A stretch of 64,000 bases of DNA from Alphaproteobacteria bacterium. Lineage in GTDB: Bacteria > Pseudomonadota > Alphaproteobacteria > Rhodobacterales > Rhodobacteraceae. The stretch spans positions 1 through 64,000 of the forward strand of contig JARFTV010000012.1 in the NCBI GenBank assembly GCA_029289325.1, written 5' to 3'. Under the pieces are notes generated by a model. It was not told where the DNA came from. It was given only the letters and a program-made list of their open reading frames with translations, and did not search any database. Of this stretch, positions 33,969-43,367 are shown piece after piece (positions within the stretch are counted from its first letter, which is position 1; each line of letters starts with the position of its first letter). Made by a program: the position numbers and the translations under genes.

Positions 33969-35948
33969 ATGGCCAGTGAAAGCAAGATCCTGACGGTGTC
34001 CTACGGCACCTTCAGTTGCACGCTGGAGGGGTTCGACGACCCGTTCAACGCCATGAAGGCCGTGGCCGAATATTTCCGCGACCTCGCCGCTCAGGACCGT
34101 TACTTCGGCGCCGAACCGCCGCAGCCCGACGCCGCCATGCTTCACCGCATCGCCGAGCGGGAGGTCAACCGCCTCGTCGAAAGCAAGGTCCGCGACAATT
34201 CGGTGGTCCTGCGCCCGCAGGATGTGGCCGCCCCGTCCCCCCGTGTCTCGACCGGGCCGCGTCCCGACGCGTCGCAGGAAGGTGCCGCCACCGCCCAACC
34301 GACGGTCGAACCCGCGTTGCATGGTCTGATCCCCCCCGGCGTGACCGCCAAGCTCGCGCAGATCCGGCGGTCGGTGAACCCTTCGACCTTTGCACCCGGA
34401 TATGTCCCCGGCGCGCCAGAGCCGGAAGCCCCGGTTGCCGAAGCCCCCGCCGCCGCGTCCGAGGCTCCTGAAATCGTGGAGCCGGCCGTTACGCCGATCG
34501 TGGCCGAAGCCGCAGCCTTCGAGCAAACCACGCCCGATGCCGCGTTGGCCGACGATGCCCCGGCGGACGTCCTCAGCCGCATTGGCGCGCTGGTCACCGA
34601 CCCCGAGCCGATCGACGTCTGGCATCTGGATGAGCCCTCCGTCTCCATCGAAGCCGAAGTCGAGCAGGTCGCGGCCGCCGATGCCGCCCCGATGGTGGAA
34701 CTCGATGACGTTACGGCCGAGGTCGAGGCGGATGTCGAAAGCTGGCTGGCCAACCATGCCGAAGCATCCATCCCCGAAGCTCCTGCCGCGGAAACCGTGG
34801 CAGTCGAGCCCCTTCCGCCCGAGGCTGCCGATCTTCTGCCCGAGGCGGAGGAACCGCCGATGACGCTGGCCGACGCCTTGCTGCAGGACCCCCTGCCCGA
34901 GACGGCCCCCGACGCGCCGCAATCGCTGTCTGAAGCCCAGCTGGCCGATCCGCTGCCCGAGGCTGTCGCAGACTCCGCCGAGCCCGAGCCGGAACCCGAA
35001 CCTGCGCCCCTCGCCGAGGCCGCGCCCGCCAAGACCAAGGCCAAGCGCGTCAACTCGCGCGTTGTCCGCATCCATCCCGATGACGACGCCCCGGCCCCGC
35101 GCGACCCGAACGCGACCCGCATCCTCGACGGCGGCGACGAGGATTTCGCCCGCCTCCTGCGCCAGGCCGACGATGTCATGTCGGATTCGGAAAACCGCCG
35201 CCGACTGGATTCAATCGCCCATCTCAAGGCGGCCGTCGCCGCGACCGAGGCCGACCGCGCTGCGGGGACCGAGGCGAAACCCACACCGCGCGACGACCGC
35301 TACCGCGAGGATCTGGCCCAGTCCGCGCCGGACTCTGCCTCTGGGCCCGAGCCCGAGGCGAAGCCGCGGGACAAGACCATCTCGCAAGAGCCGCGCCCCG
35401 GCGTGGTCAGCCCGCCGCCGTTGGTCCTGGTCTCGGAACAGCGGATCGACCGCGTGGCCCCGCCCGCGCCAGCCCCCGCGCCGGAAGCGAAACCCATGGT
35501 CGCCCTGCGGACCGGCCGGCTTACCGGCGCGATCGGCGTTGGCGCCGCAGGGGCAAGCCCGGTCGCTCCGGCCCAGAAACTGGTCCTGGAACAGCGCTCC
35601 GGCGCGGCCGAGACCGAGGATGACGACGACCAGATCGATGATCTGACCCCCGAGACCGAGGCCGGTATCGCCCGCTTCGCCGACCAGATGGGCGCGAAGT
35701 CGCTGGTCGACCTGCTGGAAGCCGCAGCCGCCTATGCGACCTGCATCGAGAACCGCCCCCAGTTCACCCGGCCGCAGCTCATGCGCCGGATGATGGCGAC
35801 GTCGGGCGGCAAGCAGGTCAGCCGGGAGGAGGGGCTGCGCAGCTTCGGCACGCTCCTGCGCACCGGCCGGATCGAGAAAGTGAGCCGCGGCCACTATATC
35901 CTGGCCGATCATTCGCCCTATCTGGCGGAAGCCCGCCGGATGGCCTGA
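33969..35948 (+). CDS. Large Pro/Ala/Glu-rich protein with conserved ends, function unknown
   Basis: Protein of 659 residues that I recognise only as a conserved Rhodobacterales type. Residues 1-75 look folded (ILTVSYGTFSCTLEGFDDPF, NAMKAVAEYFRDLAAQDRYF). From about 90 to 540 the chain is low-complexity, rich in Pro, Ala, Glu and Asp, strongly acidic and likely disordered, with a few conserved islands such as RVVRIHPDDDAP and ILDGGDEDFARLLRQADDVM. The last 110 residues again look folded and resemble a small helical or winged-helix unit (LVDLLEAAAAYATCIENRPQ, TRPQLMRRMM, RTGRIEKVSRGHYILADHSP). No signal peptide or membrane segment. ATG 33969 follows AAAGGGTCCGGTC; a GTG at 33945 is possible. 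Two ordered ends joined by a long acidic linker suggest a scaffold or regulator. Confidence 0.78.
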   Translation: MASESKILTVSYGTFSCTLEGFDDPFNAMKAVAEYFRDLAAQDRYFGAEPPQPDAAMLHRIAEREVNRLVESKVRDNSVVLRPQDVAAPSPRVSTGPRPDASQEGAATAQPTVEPALHGLIPPGVTAKLAQIRRSVNPSTFAPGYVPGAPEPEAPVAEAPAAASEAPEIVEPAVTPIVAEAAAFEQTTPDAALADDAPADVLSRIGALVTDPEPIDVWHLDEPSVSIEAEVEQVAAADAAPMVELDDVTAEVEADVESWLANHAEASIPEAPAAETVAVEPLPPEAADLLPEAEEPPMTLADALLQDPLPETAPDAPQSLSEAQLADPLPEAVADSAEPEPEPEPAPLAEAAPAKTKAKRVNSRVVRIHPDDDAPAPRDPNATRILDGGDEDFARLLRQADDVMSDSENRRRLDSIAHLKAAVAATEADRAAGTEAKPTPRDDRYREDLAQSAPDSASGPEPEAKPRDKTISQEPRPGVVSPPPLVLVSEQRIDRVAPPAPAPAPEAKPMVALRTGRLTGAIGVGAAGASPVAPAQKLVLEQRSGAAETEDDDDQIDDLTPETEAGIARFADQMGAKSLVDLLEAAAAYATCIENRPQFTRPQLMRRMMATSGGKQVSREEGLRSFGTLLRTGRIEKVSRGHYILADHSPYLAEARRMA

Positions 35949-36049
35949 CCGCATCCGGGGCGAAGGGCGTGGTCCCTTCGTCCCGACCGCCGCAGGCTGT
36001 CAGCAGCAGCCCTTCCGCAGCGCCGGGGCCGATTACGTGTTGTGCGCGC

Positions 36050-36286
36050 TTAGCAGCCGTCCCGATCCGCCGCCGCGTCCGGGTCCGGCTGGCCGATCCC
36101 CCGGAAAATGAAACGGAACGGCAGCGCCCAAAGGAAGCCAAGGATCACATAGACCCCCAGTTCCACCAGGATCGAGGGGCGCTCGAACAGGTCGATGACG
36201 TTGACGGCCACGACGACATATAGCGGCATCCCGACCAGCAGGATCATCAGCGCCCAGCGTTTCCGGGCCTTGTAGCTTAGCGCCAT
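36050..36286 (-). CDS. DUF2842 family membrane protein
   Basis: Protein of 78 residues beginning MALSYKARKRWALMILLVGM, the conserved start of the alphaproteobacterial DUF2842 family. Two transmembrane helices, at about residues 11-31 and 43-62, then FIFRGIGQPDPDA and a polar tail ending in cysteine. Function unknown. It follows purA on the same strand by 52 bases. Confidence 0.82.
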   Translation of the reverse strand: MALSYKARKRWALMILLVGMPLYVVVAVNVIDLFERPSILVELGVYVILGFLWALPFRFIFRGIGQPDPDAAADRDGC

Positions 36287-36338
36287 GCCTTCCCCCGTTC
36301 CCGCCCGCGAAGAGCGGGCGCAGCGACATGATGAGCCG

Positions 36339-37631
36339 TCAGTCCGCGAAGGGATCGGTCACCAGGATCGTGTCGTCCCGCTCGGGCGAGGTGGAAAGTA
36401 GCGCGACCGGGCACTGGATCAACTCCTCGATCCGGCGGACATACTTGATCGCTGCGCCGGGCAGTTCGGCCCAGGAGCGCGCGCCGGCGGTGGTCTCGGA
36501 CCAGCCTTCCATCTCTTCGTAGATCGGCTTGCAGCGCGCCTGTTCGTCGGCGGCGATCGGCAGATAATCCAGCCGCTCGCCGTCCAGATCATAGGCCACG
36601 CAGATCTTCAGCGTCTTGAACCCGTCCAGCACGTCCAGCTTGGTCAGCGCGATGCCCGACACGCCCGAGGTGGCGCAGGTCTGCCGCACCAGCACCGCGT
36701 CGAACCAGCCGCAGCGCCGCTTGCGGCCCGTCACCGTGCCGAATTCATGCCCCCGCTCGCCCAGACGCTGGCCGTCCTCGTCATGCAGTTCGGCCGGGAA
36801 CGGGCCTTCACCGACCCGCGTCGTATAGGCCTTCACGATCCCCAGAACGAAGTCGATGGCCGTCGGCCCCACCCCCGTCCCGGTCGCCGCCTGCCCCGCG
36901 ATGGTGTTCGAGGAGGTCACATAGGGATAGGTCCCGTAGTCGATATCCAGCAGCGAGCCCTGCGCACCTTCGAAGAGGATGCGCTTGCCCGCCCGCCGCG
37001 CCTCGTTCAGCACCTTCCAGACCGGGCCGGCATAGGGCTTCAGCTTCGGCGCGATCTCAAGGAGTTGCGCCTTCAGCGCCGCCGGGTCCACCGGCTCCAG
37101 CCCCAGCCCCGCCCGCAGGGCGTTGTGGTGGGTCAAGAGGCGGCCGATCCGCGTGTCCAGCGTCGCCGCATCGAAGAGGTCCGCGACACGGATCGCCCGG
37201 CGGCCTACCTTGTCCTCATAGGCCGGGCCGATCCCGCGCCCCGTGGTCCCGATCTTCGCCACCGTGGTCTGGGCCTCGCGGCCCCGGTCCAGCTCGCCGT
37301 GGATCGGCAGGATCAGGCTGGCATTCTCGGCCAGCATCAGGTTCTCAGGCGTGATCTCCACCCCCTGCCCGCGCAGCTTCTCGATCTCGGCAACCAGATG
37401 CCAGGGGTCCACGACCACGCCATTGCCGATCACCGACAGCTTGCCGCCGCGCACGATGCCGCTGGGCAGAAGCGAGAGCTTGTAGACCGTCTCGCCGATC
37501 ACCAGCGTATGGCCGGCGTTGTGCCCGCCCTGGAACCGCGCGATCACATCGGCGCGCTCGGACAGCCAGTCCACCAGCTTGCCCTTGCCTTCGTCGCCCC
37601 ACTGGGCACCCACCACGACGACGTTGGCCAT
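36339..37631 (-). CDS. purA: Adenylosuccinate synthetase
   Basis: Purine enzyme of 430 residues that joins IMP and aspartate with GTP to form adenylosuccinate. N-terminal GTP-binding loop [20 protein letters not shown] at residues 4-23, [13 protein letters not shown] near 34-46, [14 protein letters not shown] near 130, and [16 protein letters not shown] near 235. C-terminal [16 protein letters not shown] is the base-binding region. ATG 37631 gives the typical start [10 protein letters not shown]; the start two codons earlier is less likely. Length is normal for the family. Confidence 0.95.
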   Translation of the reverse strand: MANVVVVGAQWGDEGKGKLVDWLSERADVIARFQGGHNAGHTLVIGETVYKLSLLPSGIVRGGKLSVIGNGVVVDPWHLVAEIEKLRGQGVEITPENLMLAENASLILPIHGELDRGREAQTTVAKIGTTGRGIGPAYEDKVGRRAIRVADLFDAATLDTRIGRLLTHHNALRAGLGLEPVDPAALKAQLLEIAPKLKPYAGPVWKVLNEARRAGKRILFEGAQGSLLDIDYGTYPYVTSSNTIAGQAATGTGVGPTAIDFVLGIVKAYTTRVGEGPFPAELHDEDGQRLGERGHEFGTVTGRKRRCGWFDAVLVRQTCATSGVSGIALTKLDVLDGFKTLKICVAYDLDGERLDYLPIAADEQARCKPIYEEMEGWSETTAGARSWAELPGAAIKYVRRIEELIQCPVALLSTSPERDDTILVTDPFAD

Positions 37632-37800
37632 TCGCATTTCCCCGAGTCAGGATCAAACGAGGCGCGGTATAGCCAGAGCCGCGCGCCGGGGAAACCCTGC
37701 AAATCGCCGCGTTCGTGCCGGAACCATGCCTGAGGGCCAGCCCCTTCCCCCGATCTCCGCGCGAAGCTAGACAAAAGGCCACCACCGGACCCAGAGCCAG

Positions 37801-38187
37801 ATGACCGACACCTTCCTCTACCTCACCCTCGGTACCAACGACCTCGCCCGCGCCGCCCGCTTCTACGACGCGGCCCTCGCCCCCCTTGGCCTGGCCCGCC
37901 GCACGACGCTGGAAACCGAGATCGGCTATGGCCATCCCGCCGATAGCCGCGCCCGGCTTTGGATCACGCTACCCTTCGACGGCAATCCGGCCAGTGTCGG
38001 CAATGGCTCCATGCCCGCGCTCGTCGCCGCCAGCTCCGAGGCTGTGCGCGCCTTCCATGCCGCCGCCCTCGCCCATGGCGGCAGTGACGAGGGTGCGCCC
38101 GGCCCGCGCCCCTATGGCCAGGGCTTCTATGCCGCCTATGTGCGCGACCCCGATGGCAACAAGCTCTCAGCCGTCCACCTCGCCTGA
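37801..38187 (+). CDS. VOC family (glyoxalase fold) protein
   Basis: Small metal-type fold protein of 128 residues. It starts DTFLYLTLGTNDLARAARFY and ends AAYVRDPDGNKLSAVHLA, the usual beginning and end of single-domain vicinal-oxygen-chelate proteins. The candidate metal glutamate or aspartate positions are not clear without alignment. It is a single gene, divergent from purA. Substrate unknown; relatives include dioxygenases, resistance proteins and glyoxalase-like enzymes. Confidence 0.82.
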   Translation: MTDTFLYLTLGTNDLARAARFYDAALAPLGLARRTTLETEIGYGHPADSRARLWITLPFDGNPASVGNGSMPALVAASSEAVRAFHAAALAHGGSDEGAPGPRPYGQGFYAAYVRDPDGNKLSAVHLA

Positions 38188-38414
38188 CCGCGGCCATTCC
38201 TCGCTGCGCGGCCTGCCCCGCGAAAGGCTCCCCGGCGGCGTACCGGCACCGCCACCTGCCAGCCCTGCCGCGGCAGCGCCGTCCGAGCGGGGCTCGATGC
38301 CCCCAAGGACGGCACCCCGGCAAACCGACGCCCCCAAGGACCGCACCCGTCCACGAACCCTTGCGCGCCCGGCCCCTTCCGCCTAGATAGGCGCGTCAGT
38401 TGCCGGGAAGCTCC

Positions 38415-38807
38415 ATGGAAAACGTCGTCCTCACCATCCACCTGATCCTCGCGCTTCTTCTTATCGGCGTCGTGCTCCTGCAGCGCTCCGAGGGTGGCGG
38501 TCTTGGTATCGGCGGCGGTGGCGGCACGGTTTCGGCCCGGGGCGCGGCGACGGCGCTGACCAAGATGACCTGGATCCTCGCCGCGGCCTTCATCGTCACC
38601 TCGATCACGCTGACCATCCTTGCGACCCGCGGCCGTGACGGCGGCTCGGTCGTGGACCGCGTCGCGACCGAGGCTCCGGCCACGCCCGAGACCGCCCCCG
38701 CGACCCCCGGCCTGGGTGGTAACCTCCTGCCGCCGACCGCTGGCGATGCCCCGGTGACCCCGCCCCGCGCGGATGAGCCGGCGACCGCCCCGACCACAAC
38801 GCCCTGA
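38415..38807 (+). CDS. secG: Preprotein translocase subunit SecG
   Basis: Inner-membrane subunit of the Sec translocon, 130 residues. Two transmembrane helices (about residues 2-22 and 52-72) enclose the conserved loop VLLQRSEGGGLGIGGGGG. The tail after residue 80 is Pro/Ala/Thr-rich and long, as in other Rhodobacteraceae. ATG 38415 gives the typical MENVVLTIHLI start; an in-frame start five codons earlier is less likely. pyrG follows downstream as in many Alphaproteobacteria, after a hairpin at 38853-38874. Confidence 0.9.
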   Translation: MENVVLTIHLILALLLIGVVLLQRSEGGGLGIGGGGGTVSARGAATALTKMTWILAAAFIVTSITLTILATRGRDGGSVVDRVATEAPATPETAPATPGLGGNLLPPTAGDAPVTPPRADEPATAPTTTP

Positions 38808-38852
38808 TCCACAACTGCTTGGCCACCCTAGGCCAGGCCCCGCATGATCTAG

Positions 38853-38874
38853 CGGCAGGCGTTGCCTCCTGCCG
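38853..38874 (+). terminator. Hairpin between secG and pyrG
   Basis: CGGCAGG (38853-38859) and CCTGCCG (38868-38874) form a perfect 7-bp stem with an 8-base loop, 45 bases after the secG stop. No T-run follows, so it may only reduce read-through into pyrG. Confidence 0.4.
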
Positions 38875-38952
38875 TCGGAGTCGCTATACCTCAACTCCCG
38901 TGGTGCAGCGATTCCACCCACCCGAATCGCGTTCGAAACACGGGGGCAGCCC

Positions 38953-40596
38953 ATGGCGCGCTATATCTTCATCACCGGTGGCGTCGTTTCGTCCCTGGGC
39001 AAGGGTCTGGCCTCTGCCGCCCTGGGCGCACTTCTGCAGGCCCGTGGCTACACGGTCCGGCTGCGCAAGCTCGATCCCTACCTGAACGTCGACCCCGGCA
39101 CGATGTCGCCCTTCGAACATGGCGAGGTCTTCGTGACCGATGACGGGGCCGAGACCGATCTCGATCTTGGCCACTATGAACGCTTCACCGGGGTGCACGC
39201 CCGAATGACCGACTCGATCTCCTCCGGCCGGATCTATTCCAACGTGCTGGAGAAGGAACGTCGCGGCGACTATCTGGGGAAAACTATCCAGGTCATCCCC
39301 CACGTCACCAACGAAATCAAGGACTTCCTGCGCATCGGGGACGATGAGGTCGATTTCATGCTGTGCGAGATCGGCGGCACCGTCGGCGATATCGAGGGCC
39401 TGCCCTTCTTCGAGGCGATCCGCCAGTTCATCCACGAACGCCCGCGCGGCCAGTCGATCCTGATGCATCTGACGCTGCTGCCCTACCTCGCGGCCAGCGG
39501 CGAGTTGAAGACCAAGCCGACCCAGCACAGCGTCAAGGAACTCCAGTCGATCGGCCTTGCCCCCGACGTCCTTGTCTGCCGCAGCGAGCATCCGATCCCC
39601 GACCGTGAGCGCGAGAAGATCGCCCTGTTCTGCAACGTGCGGAAAGAGGCGGTGATCCCGGCCTATGACCTGAAAACCATCTACCAGGCCCCGCTGGCCT
39701 ATCACGAGGCGGGTCTGGACCAGGCGGTCCTTGACGCCTTCGGGATCACTCCGGCCCCGAAACCCAACCTTGCCCGCTGGGAAGATGTGATGGACCGCAT
39801 CGCCCACCCGGAGGGCGAGGTGCGTATCGCCATCGTCGGCAAGTACACCCAGCTGGAAGACGCCTACAAATCCATCGCCGAGGCGCTGACCCACGGCGGG
39901 ATGGCGAACCGCACCAAGGTCCGCGCCGAATGGATCGACGCCGAGATCTTCGAGCGTGAGGATCCCGCCCCGTGGCTGGAGAACTTCCACGCCATCCTCG
40001 TCCCCGGCGGCTTTGGCGAACGCGGGACGGAAGGCAAGATCCGCGCCGCCACCTTCGCGCGGGAAAAGAAGATCCCCTATCTCGGCATCTGTCTGGGGAT
40101 GCAGATGGCGGTGATCGAGGCCGCGCGGAACCTTGTCGGCCTCAAGGACGCCGGGTCCGAGGAATTCGACCACGAGAAGGGCGCCAAGCGGTTTACCCCC
40201 GTGGTCTACCATCTGAAGGAATGGGTCCAGGGCAACCACACCGTGCGGCGCAAGGCCGATGACGCCAAGGGCGGCACCATGCGGCTTGGGGCCTATACCG
40301 CGAACCTCAAGGACGGCTCGGCCGTGGCCCGCATCTACGGCACCAACACGATCGAAGAACGCCACCGTCACCGCTATGAGGTCGACATCCAGTATCGTGA
40401 CCAGCTGGAGCACTGCGGGCTGATCTTCAGCGGCATGTCCCCCGACGGCCGCCTGCCCGAGATCGTCGAGGTCAAGGATCATCCCTGGTTCATCGGCGTC
40501 CAGTTCCACCCCGAGCTGAAGTCCAAACCCTTCGCGCCCCATCCGCTGTTCGCAGACTTCGTGCGCGCGGCGGTCGAGGTCTCGCGGCTGGTCTGA
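38953..40596 (+). CDS. pyrG: CTP synthase
   Basis: Pyrimidine enzyme of 547 residues making CTP from UTP, ATP and glutamine. The synthetase domain starts [20 protein letters not shown] with a P-loop-like motif, then [20 protein letters not shown]. The glutamine amidotransferase domain near residues 285-545 shows the nucleophile in [17 protein letters not shown] and the His-Glu pair in [19 protein letters not shown]. Normal length. CTP is also the donor for the CMP-nonulosonate synthetase encoded earlier in the window, a general rather than special link. Confidence 0.95.
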   Translation: MARYIFITGGVVSSLGKGLASAALGALLQARGYTVRLRKLDPYLNVDPGTMSPFEHGEVFVTDDGAETDLDLGHYERFTGVHARMTDSISSGRIYSNVLEKERRGDYLGKTIQVIPHVTNEIKDFLRIGDDEVDFMLCEIGGTVGDIEGLPFFEAIRQFIHERPRGQSILMHLTLLPYLAASGELKTKPTQHSVKELQSIGLAPDVLVCRSEHPIPDREREKIALFCNVRKEAVIPAYDLKTIYQAPLAYHEAGLDQAVLDAFGITPAPKPNLARWEDVMDRIAHPEGEVRIAIVGKYTQLEDAYKSIAEALTHGGMANRTKVRAEWIDAEIFEREDPAPWLENFHAILVPGGFGERGTEGKIRAATFAREKKIPYLGICLGMQMAVIEAARNLVGLKDAGSEEFDHEKGAKRFTPVVYHLKEWVQGNHTVRRKADDAKGGTMRLGAYTANLKDGSAVARIYGTNTIEERHRHRYEVDIQYRDQLEHCGLIFSGMSPDGRLPEIVEVKDHPWFIGVQFHPELKSKPFAPHPLFADFVRAAVEVSRLV

Positions 40597-40977
40597 TCCC
40601 GTCCGGGGCTCTGTGGCCTGCGGTTGAATGAGGCGACAACGGCTTGCCGTTCCTCGCAAGAACACGGCTTGCAGGACTCGGTCTGCGAGGTGCGGTTGAC
40701 ACCACCAAAGACCGAGAACTGACGGTTTGACCATAGACGGGCCTCGACACCGTGCGTCTGGGCTGGACCATCCCGCTGGGCGGCAATGGCACCGAGGCGC
40801 CGCTGAACAGCGTGGTCGACTCGATCTTCAACCCGCGCCACGGTGCGGTGAACACCGCCCTGACCGGCGCGTTCTGCTCGGGCGATCTTCAACGGACGGG
40901 CATTGGTTCAGCGGGGCGATGTTGCACTTGGGCAGACCCCATCCCATAGTCGCCATGCCGCCGAACCGGAGCCCAGA
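40597..40977. other. Intergenic stretch with a possible gene fragment
   Basis: 381 bases between pyrG and the glycosyltransferase gene. No RNA gene or clear promoter was seen. A short plus-strand open stretch from GTG 40752 to 40949 reads RLGWTIPLGGNGTEAPLNSV and later FNPRHGAVNTALTGAFCSGD, which looks more protein-like than chance; it may be the remnant of a lost gene. It has no good ribosome binding site and I could not assign it. Confidence 0.3.
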
Positions 40978-41826
40978 ATGCGCCTTTCTCTTGTCGTCAT
41001 GGCTTACAAGCAAGAGGCGTTCATTCGCGAGACCGTGACGGCCGCGCTGGCCCAAGACCACTCCGACCTTGAAGTTGTCCTCAGCGACGACTGTTCGTCC
41101 GACGGCACCTTCAGCATCATGTCCGAACTGGCCCAGAGCTATGCCGGACCGCACCGGATCGTCCTTAACCGCAACCCACAGAACCTGGGACTGATCGGCC
41201 ATGTGAACCGGCTTTTTTCATTCGTCACCTCCGACTGGCTGATCTACAATGCAGGGGATGACATTTCCGAACCGCACCGCGCCAGCACCATTGCCGAAGC
41301 GATCAGGCGCGACGATCCGCGTTATGTCTATTCCAACGTGACGGATATGGATGCCGCAGGCGTGGCGCTGGCAAAACAGCGGACCCGGACGCGGCCGGAG
41401 GCTTTGCAGCAGAAACCGCTGCCCGCACTGGCAAAGGCCATCTCCCACGCCTTGGGTGCCAGCAGCGCCTGGCACCGCGATCTTTTTGCCCGCTTCGGGC
41501 CGATCACCGAAACGACGGTATTCGAGGACCAGGTCCTGATGTTCCGTGCGCGGTTGCTGGGGCGGGTGACCTATATCGACGAACGGTTGCTGCAGTATCG
41601 GCGGAACCTTGGCCTGTCCTTCCAGTCCAAGGAGGACCGGGTCAAGAAGCTGACCCAGGATCTCGCGATTATGCGGCAGCGGCGGGCGGATGTGCAGTCA
41701 GTCTGCCCAGACCGGCAGGACATTCTCCGGGCAATTGCACAGAAGGAGGGCCGCCGCCAGCGCGAGATGGATGCCTTCCTCGCCGGTCGGGAGACAGGCC
41801 ACCTGTCGGCCGAGGATGACGAATAG
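40978..41826 (+). CDS. Family 2 glycosyltransferase
   Basis: Glycosyltransferase of 282 residues with a GT-A fold. The donor-binding motifs are MRLSLVVMAYKQEAFIRETV at the start, VVLSDDCSSDGTFSIM near 37 and WLIYNAGDDISEPHRASTIA near 86-105 (the D-D metal motif). Conserved HRDLFARFGPITETTVFEDQ near 165 includes the E-D catalytic-base region. No membrane segment is seen, so it may act with a membrane partner. ATG 40978 has CGGAG 7 bases upstream. The gene is isolated from other glycan genes; sugar and acceptor are unknown. Confidence 0.83.
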   Translation: MRLSLVVMAYKQEAFIRETVTAALAQDHSDLEVVLSDDCSSDGTFSIMSELAQSYAGPHRIVLNRNPQNLGLIGHVNRLFSFVTSDWLIYNAGDDISEPHRASTIAEAIRRDDPRYVYSNVTDMDAAGVALAKQRTRTRPEALQQKPLPALAKAISHALGASSAWHRDLFARFGPITETTVFEDQVLMFRARLLGRVTYIDERLLQYRRNLGLSFQSKEDRVKKLTQDLAIMRQRRADVQSVCPDRQDILRAIAQKEGRRQREMDAFLAGRETGHLSAEDDE

Positions 41827-42116
41827 CGAGATCCTGAAACATCCCCATGGCCATCGGCTTGACACCAAGCCACCTGCCACATTCGGCGCAACCGGGACGC
41901 AAGGGGAAGTCGAGGGCGATACAGTGGATTTGCGCAGTCCGGTTCGCCCGCGGCGCCATCGACGGGACCGTAAGTACAAGGCCGATGACCAGCTCACGCC
42001 AGCTCTGCCGGGAGGCCCGAAGCATCCGCAGGCATTCGCCGGAGGACCTGCGCGAGTCCAGGGCTGCAAGGTCCGTTGCCGCTTTCCAAGCCGGGGCCGT
42101 CGGGTTAGGCAGGCCC
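41827..42116. other. Intergenic gap before rlmJ
   Basis: 290 bases between the glycosyltransferase and rlmJ genes. Both strands have open frames here, but none shows a convincing start, ribosome binding site or recognisable protein. I see no RNA gene. The segment probably carries the rlmJ promoter. Confidence 0.35.
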
Positions 42117-42914
42117 ATGCTGTCGTATCAACATCTCTATCACGCCGGGAATCTGGCCGATGTCCACAAGCACGCCGTGCTGGCCTGGGTGCTGGATTAC
42201 CTGACCCGCAAGGACAAGCCGCTCAGCTATATCGAGACCCATGCCGGGCGCGGTCTCTATGACCTGTCTGCCGATGAAGCGGTCAAGACCGGCGAGGCTG
42301 CGGCGGGGATCGCATTGGCCGAGCCGCTCTTCCCGAAGGACCACCCCTACCGCCAGCGGCTGGACGAGACCCGCGCCGCCCATGGGCCCGCGGCCTATCC
42401 AGGCTCGCCCCTGATCGCGGCGCTGGGGCTGCGCGAGTCCGACACGCTTCACCTGGCCGAGCTTCACCCCCAGGAATTCGCCCGGCTGGCCGAAACGGCA
42501 AAGCCCTGGGACGCGCATGTCTACCGCCGCGACGGGTTCGAGCTGGCGCTGGCGCTGACGCCCCCCACCCCGCGCCGGGGGCTGATGTTGATCGACCCCT
42601 CCTATGAGGTGAAGGCCGATTACGAGGCGATCCCGCGCCATATGGCCAACATCCACCGCAAGTGGAATGTGGGGCTGCTGATCCTGTGGTATCCCCTGCT
42701 GAAAGGCGGCGCGCATGGGCCCATGCTGAAGGCGCTGGAGGCGGCTTTTCCCGAGGGCCTGCGCCATGAGGTCCGCTTCCCCCCGGCACGGGAGGGCCAC
42801 CGGATGGAAGGCTCGGGCCTCTTCATCGTCAACCCGCCTTTCGGCCTGGCCGAAGAGCTGGCCGCGCTCACAACCCGGTTCACACGGCTTTCCAAGCCGG
42901 GCCACAGGCCCTAA
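42117..42914 (+). CDS. rlmJ: 23S rRNA (adenine-2030-N6)-methyltransferase RlmJ
   Basis: Methyltransferase of 265 residues acting on A2030 of 23S rRNA with S-adenosylmethionine. The start MLSYQHLYHAGNLADVHKHA is diagnostic of RlmJ (YhiR). The SAM pocket is at YIETHAGRGLYDLSADEA near 42, and the catalytic motif reads LMLIDPSYEVKADYEAI near 160 where most relatives have D-P-P-Y. C-terminal MEGSGLFIVNPPFGLAEEL also fits the family. ATG 42117 follows TTAGGCAGGCCC. Nine bases separate it from the TerB-like gene. Confidence 0.9.
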   Translation: MLSYQHLYHAGNLADVHKHAVLAWVLDYLTRKDKPLSYIETHAGRGLYDLSADEAVKTGEAAAGIALAEPLFPKDHPYRQRLDETRAAHGPAAYPGSPLIAALGLRESDTLHLAELHPQEFARLAETAKPWDAHVYRRDGFELALALTPPTPRRGLMLIDPSYEVKADYEAIPRHMANIHRKWNVGLLILWYPLLKGGAHGPMLKALEAAFPEGLRHEVRFPPAREGHRMEGSGLFIVNPPFGLAEELAALTTRFTRLSKPGHRP

Positions 42915-42923
42915 GTTCGCCCG

Positions 42924-43367
42924 ATGATCGACCTTCTTCGCAAGCTCCTCGCCCCCGAACCCACCCGCCTGCCGGAACCTGACGCGCGGCTGGCGCTGGC
43001 CACCCTGCTGGTCCGCATCGCCCGCACGGACGGGCTCTATTCCGCCGAAGAGGTGGAGCGGATCGACCGCACGTTGGCCCAGTACCACGGCCTTGGCCCG
43101 TTCGAGGCGGCCAAGCTGCGGACCGAGGCCGAGGATCTGGAGCGCCAGGCCCCCGACACCGTCCGCTTCACCCGCGCGCTCAAATCGGCGATTGCGCTGG
43201 AAGACCGGGCCGACCTGATGGCCGCGCTGTGGTCGGTGGCGCTGGCCGACGGGGTTCGCGATGCCGAGGAGGACCGGCTTCTGAGACTGGTGGCAAGCCT
43301 GCTGGGCCTGACGGATGTGGAATCGGCGCAGGCCCGGCAACGGGCGGAACGGCGGGAAGCGCAATGA
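42924..43367 (+). CDS. TerB-like (tellurite resistance fold) protein
   Basis: All-helical protein of 147 residues. Two internal helical repeats each carry an acidic D-G motif: LLVRIARTDGLYSAEEVERI near 30-50 and LWSVALADGVRDAEEDRLLR near 105-125, as in single-domain TerB/DjlA-like proteins. No other domain is attached. It lies 9 bases after rlmJ, and its stop overlaps the next gene by ATGA. Family function is poorly known despite the name; metal binding through the acidic pairs is expected. Confidence 0.83.
   Translation: MIDLLRKLLAPEPTRLPEPDARLALATLLVRIARTDGLYSAEEVERIDRTLAQYHGLGPFEAAKLRTEAEDLERQAPDTVRFTRALKSAIALEDRADLMAALWSVALADGVRDAEEDRLLRLVASLLGLTDVESAQARQRAERREAQ

Noticed and set aside
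41669-42118. Minus-strand open frame in the gap before rlmJ
   Set aside because: It starts at the rlmJ start, runs into the end of the glycosyltransferase gene and has no ribosome binding site or recognisable protein sequence.
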